NCBI GenBank assembly: GCA_903864915.1
Contig: CAIPHS010000005.1
Location: forward strand, 67,968-102,018
Reading direction: 5' to 3'
Length of the DNA: 34,051 bases
Origin: an uncultured Candidatus Woesearchaeota archaeon
Lineage (GTDB): Archaea > Nanobdellota > Nanobdellia > UBA10117
Shown here: positions 31,951 to 34,051 of the stretch, in pieces
How the letters are laid out: each line of letters opens with the position of its first letter
Position numbering within the stretch: the first letter of the stretch is position 1
The notes under the pieces: generated by a model
Database searches by the model: none
Told to the model about the DNA's origin: nothing
The model's input: the letters and a program-made list of their open reading frames with translations, nothing else
Program-made: the position numbers and the translations under genes

Positions 31951-31998
31951 GGTGCACCTCTTAAATGGTGTAACTACTGATTGGTTTAAATATATTTG
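31951..31998 (-). promoter_or_regulatory. Promoter and Shine-Dalgarno site of the 619-residue surface gene
   Basis: Minus strand AAATATATTTAAACC at about 31984-31998 is the TATA region. GAGGTG at 31955-31960, within the palindrome GGTGCACC, is the Shine-Dalgarno site. The inferred leader is about 20 bases. Confidence 0.5.
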
Positions 31999-32016
31999 TT
32001 CACTTTAGAATATCGT

Positions 32017-32523
32017 TTAAAGGTTGAAATCGGCGGGCACCAGCACATATCTTGCAAATGGATTAGTTTTAAGGAATGTCGCTATAGCTTTAGAATTATT
32101 GATAGCGACTTGTCTTGCAGCCTTGACTTTTAGGTGGTTATTGCCGCAAAGTATAACCTGATACGATTCTAAATCACCATCGTGGTTTGCAGTTAACATC
32201 CGGTCTGCAGGTATGTCAATGCCCAAGTTCTTATCAAACATCAAGAATGCCAGTGCGTAAGGGTGCGCAATTACTGATTTTTCAGCGTTAAGCCCTTTAT
32301 AGAACAGCATTCCTTGGATGTAATCCGGATCTTTGACTGCGTTTTGGTAAAGTATTGGGACTTTATCTGTGGCAATTTTGGCATTTTGCAAAATACTTTT
32401 TGTATGCTTGTCTTTTTCAAAAGTTTCTTGTATTCGCTTCTCGAGAGACGGCTCTGCAGCACGCTTGCAACCTTCGCACTCTAGGCTTAGCACCAGCATA
32501 CCGCATTTTTCGCAGAATCCCAT
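32017..32523 (-). CDS. Zinc-ribbon protein of 168 residues, unknown function
   Basis: The N-terminus MGFCEKCGMLVLSLECEGCK holds two CxxC pairs, a compact zinc ribbon. The rest is soluble: a helical part (SLEKRIQETFEKDKHTKS), then an alpha/beta region with HPYALAFLMFDKNLGIDIP, and an end FARYVLVPADFNL. An in-frame TTG at 32535 exists, but a TATA-like CCTTTTAGTCC about 25 bases before ATG 32523 supports a leaderless start there. It lies downstream of tRNA-Arg on the same strand. The ribbon suggests nucleic-acid or protein binding; the family is not recognised. Confidence 0.75.
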   Translation of the reverse strand: MGFCEKCGMLVLSLECEGCKRAAEPSLEKRIQETFEKDKHTKSILQNAKIATDKVPILYQNAVKDPDYIQGMLFYKGLNAEKSVIAHPYALAFLMFDKNLGIDIPADRMLTANHDGDLESYQVILCGNNHLKVKAARQVAINNSKAIATFLKTNPFARYVLVPADFNL

Positions 32524-32599
32524 ACCTTGATTCAAACAAATAGGACTAAAAGGTTAGCGCCGAGGGAGTATTGACTAATGTTTCTATCGGCTTTGAATA

Positions 32600-32674
32600 C
32601 GCCCCCGAAGGGATTCGAACCCTCGACCCCTAACTTAGAAGGTTAGTGCTCTATCCAGGCTGAGCTACAGGGGC
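32600..32674 (-). tRNA. tRNA-Arg (anticodon TCT)
   Basis: A 75-base cloverleaf on the minus strand. The acceptor is GCCCCTG with CGGGGGC (one T-G pair) and discriminator G. The D arm is GCTC/GAGC. The anticodon stem is CTAAC/GTTAG with loop CTTCTAA, giving TCT for AGA/AGG codons. The T arm is GAGGG-TTCGAAT-CCCTT. No intron and no encoded CCA are seen. A TATA box lies about 25 bases upstream. Confidence 0.96.
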
Positions 32675-32696
32675 ATAACTTAGTTGTGCTATAATA

Positions 32697-32710
32697 ATAT
32701 ATATAAATAT
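32697..32710. promoter_or_regulatory. Shared AT-rich promoter between tRNA-Arg and leuS
   Basis: ATATATATAAATAT lies 23-36 bases from the tRNA 5' end (32674) and 26-39 bases from the leuS ATG (32736). It can serve as TATA box in both directions. Confidence 0.5.
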
Positions 32711-32735
32711 AGCTGTAGGGTGTTTAAGCAGAAAC

Positions 32736-34051
32736 ATGGCACTTGATTTTGCTCACATTGAGGCTAAATGGCAAAAGGCCTGGGAAAAGGCTAAGGTTTT
32801 CGAAGTAAAGGAAGATTCGAAGAAAAAGAAATTCTATTGCCTTGAAATGTTTCCCTACCCAAGCGCAAGCTATCTGCACATGGGCCACGTCCGCAATTAT
32901 ACCATAGGCGATGTCTTTGCTCGTTTCAAGCGAATGCAAGGATTTAATGTTCTCTATCCAATGGGCTATGACTCATTCGGATTGCCTGCTGAAAATGCTG
33001 CCAAAAAGCAACATATCAACCCAAAAATTTACACAGAAACTGCGATAGCCAAAATAACTGAATACCTGAAAAAGCTAGGCAACAGCTATGACTGGAGCAG
33101 AAGGATTGCAACTCATGAACCTGAATATTATCGATGGAATCAGTATTTCTTCCTGAAATTCTACGAAAAAGGCCTTGTTTACAGGAGAAAGGCGCCGGTA
33201 AACTGGTGCCCAAAGTGCACTACGGTTCTTGCAAACGAGGAAGTTGAATCTGGAAAATGCTGGCGTTGCCATGCTGAAGTCATCCAACGAGAACTTGAGC
33301 AGTGGTTCATGAAAACTACAGCGTACACTGATGAACTACTAGCTGATTTGGACAAACTAAAATGGAGCGACAGGCTGAAGACACTGCAGAAAAACTGGAT
33401 TGGAGAAAGCGCAGGTATTCTGATAGATTTCCAAATCAAAGGTTCAAAAGAAAAATTACAAGTATTTACAACCAGGCCAGATACCATTTATGGCGTAACT
33501 TTTGTAACTATCTCTCCAAAGCACAAACACATTGACATTCTTGCAACCAAAAACAAAAAAGAAATTGAAGCGCTTGCAAAGAAAGTTCAAAGCGAGGAAG
33601 AAAAAGACAAGGATGGATTTTTTACAGGCAGCTACGTGATAAATCCGCTGACGAAGGAAGAAGTTCCTGTTTACGCCGCTAATTTTGTTGTTGCTGAATA
33701 CGGAACTGGTGCAGTCATGGCTGTGCCTGCTCACGACCAGAGGGATTTCGAGTTCGCAAAGAAGTACAAAATTCCAATAAAAGTAGTCATAGAACCAAAA
33801 AGCCAAAAACTTGACGCTAAGAAAATGAAAGGTGCATTCACGGAAAAAGGCTTCCTTGTGAATTCAAAACAATTTGACAAATTATACAGCATTGACGCTA
33901 TACGAGAAATTTCAGATTTCATAGAAAAGAATAGATTGGGCAGAAAAACAACACAATACAAGCTAAGAGACTGGCTTATTTCGAGACAACGATATTGGGG
34001 CACACCAATCCCAATAGTTTACTGCAAAAGATGCGGAATAGTGCCTTTGAA
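32736..34051 (+). CDS. leuS: Leucyl-tRNA synthetase, bacterial type, N-terminal part (cut by window edge)
   Basis: The first 438 residues of a class Ia synthetase that charges tRNA-Leu. The HIGH motif appears as YLHMGHVRNYTIGD (47-60). A zinc module follows (NWCPKCTTVLANEEVE with CWRC), then the bacterial-type order: QWFMKTTAYTDELL, KNWIGESAG, and the CP1 editing domain with TTRPDTIYGVTF and GTGAVMAVPAHDQRDF. The last residues include LRDWLISRQRYWGTPIPI, where catalysis resumes. This arrangement is that of bacterial LeuRS, not the archaeal/eukaryotic one, so transfer from bacteria is likely. The KMSKS motif lies outside the window. The start is leaderless or has a short leader. Confidence 0.96.
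   Translation, partial: MALDFAHIEAKWQKAWEKAKVFEVKEDSKKKKFYCLEMFPYPSASYLHMGHVRNYTIGDVFARFKRMQGFNVLYPMGYDSFGLPAENAAKKQHINPKIYTETAIAKITEYLKKLGNSYDWSRRIATHEPEYYRWNQYFFLKFYEKGLVYRRKAPVNWCPKCTTVLANEEVESGKCWRCHAEVIQRELEQWFMKTTAYTDELLADLDKLKWSDRLKTLQKNWIGESAGILIDFQIKGSKEKLQVFTTRPDTIYGVTFVTISPKHKHIDILATKNKKEIEALAKKVQSEEEKDKDGFFTGSYVINPLTKEEVPVYAANFVVAEYGTGAVMAVPAHDQRDFEFAKKYKIPIKVVIEPKSQKLDAKKMKGAFTEKGFLVNSKQFDKLYSIDAIREISDFIEKNRLGRKTTQYKLRDWLISRQRYWGTPIPIVYCKRCGIVPL

Overview
The window reads as a stretch of archaeal chromosome. It carries an archaeal-type EF-1A, an EF-2 with the diphthamide-site histidine, archaeal uS10, a tRNA-splicing endonuclease, an alpha2-type glycyl-tRNA synthetase, and AT-rich TATA boxes about 25 bases upstream of many starts. 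Compact gene spacing, an endonuclease III without an iron-sulfur cluster, a bacterial-type leucyl-tRNA synthetase and many orphan envelope proteins fit a DPANN-like archaeon. That placement is an inference; no rRNA gene is present to settle it.

Region 1 (1-5134, minus strand) holds nucleotide and DNA metabolism: a B12-dependent ribonucleotide reductase (nrdJ), a ZIP metal transporter, endonuclease III, and a second nrdJ-like paralogue cut by the left edge. Region 2 (5135-10915) is translation: EF-2, EF-1A and uS10 in the order of the archaeal str cluster, interrupted by a small reverse-strand membrane-protein gene, then glycyl-tRNA synthetase. Region 3 (10966-14290) mixes orphan genes with two tRNA-processing enzymes, the splicing endonuclease and RNase Z.

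Region 4 (14325-31946) is the unusual part: about 17.6 kb, all on the minus strand, made almost wholly of envelope or orphan proteins. It encodes a Cys-rich lipoprotein, an 820-residue Ig-repeat surface protein with a sequon-rich stalk, two glycine-rich multi-pass membrane proteins, three related C-terminally anchored surface proteins, two large orphans (684 and about 583 residues), and a tight three-gene operon. That operon encodes a coiled-coil protein with two membrane segments, an 849-residue divergent protein with FtsZ/tubulin-like glycine loops, and an acidic 243-residue protein. I read the operon as a candidate membrane-remodelling or cytoskeletal module set among surface-layer genes. 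The tubulin assignment rests on motif reading alone.

Region 5 (32017-34051) has a zinc-ribbon orphan, tRNA-Arg(TCT), and the start of leuS, which runs off the right edge. Many housekeeping genes appear leaderless, with TATA at about -25 to the start codon. Several envelope genes instead have short leaders with GAGG-type Shine-Dalgarno sites, and some carry inverted repeats.
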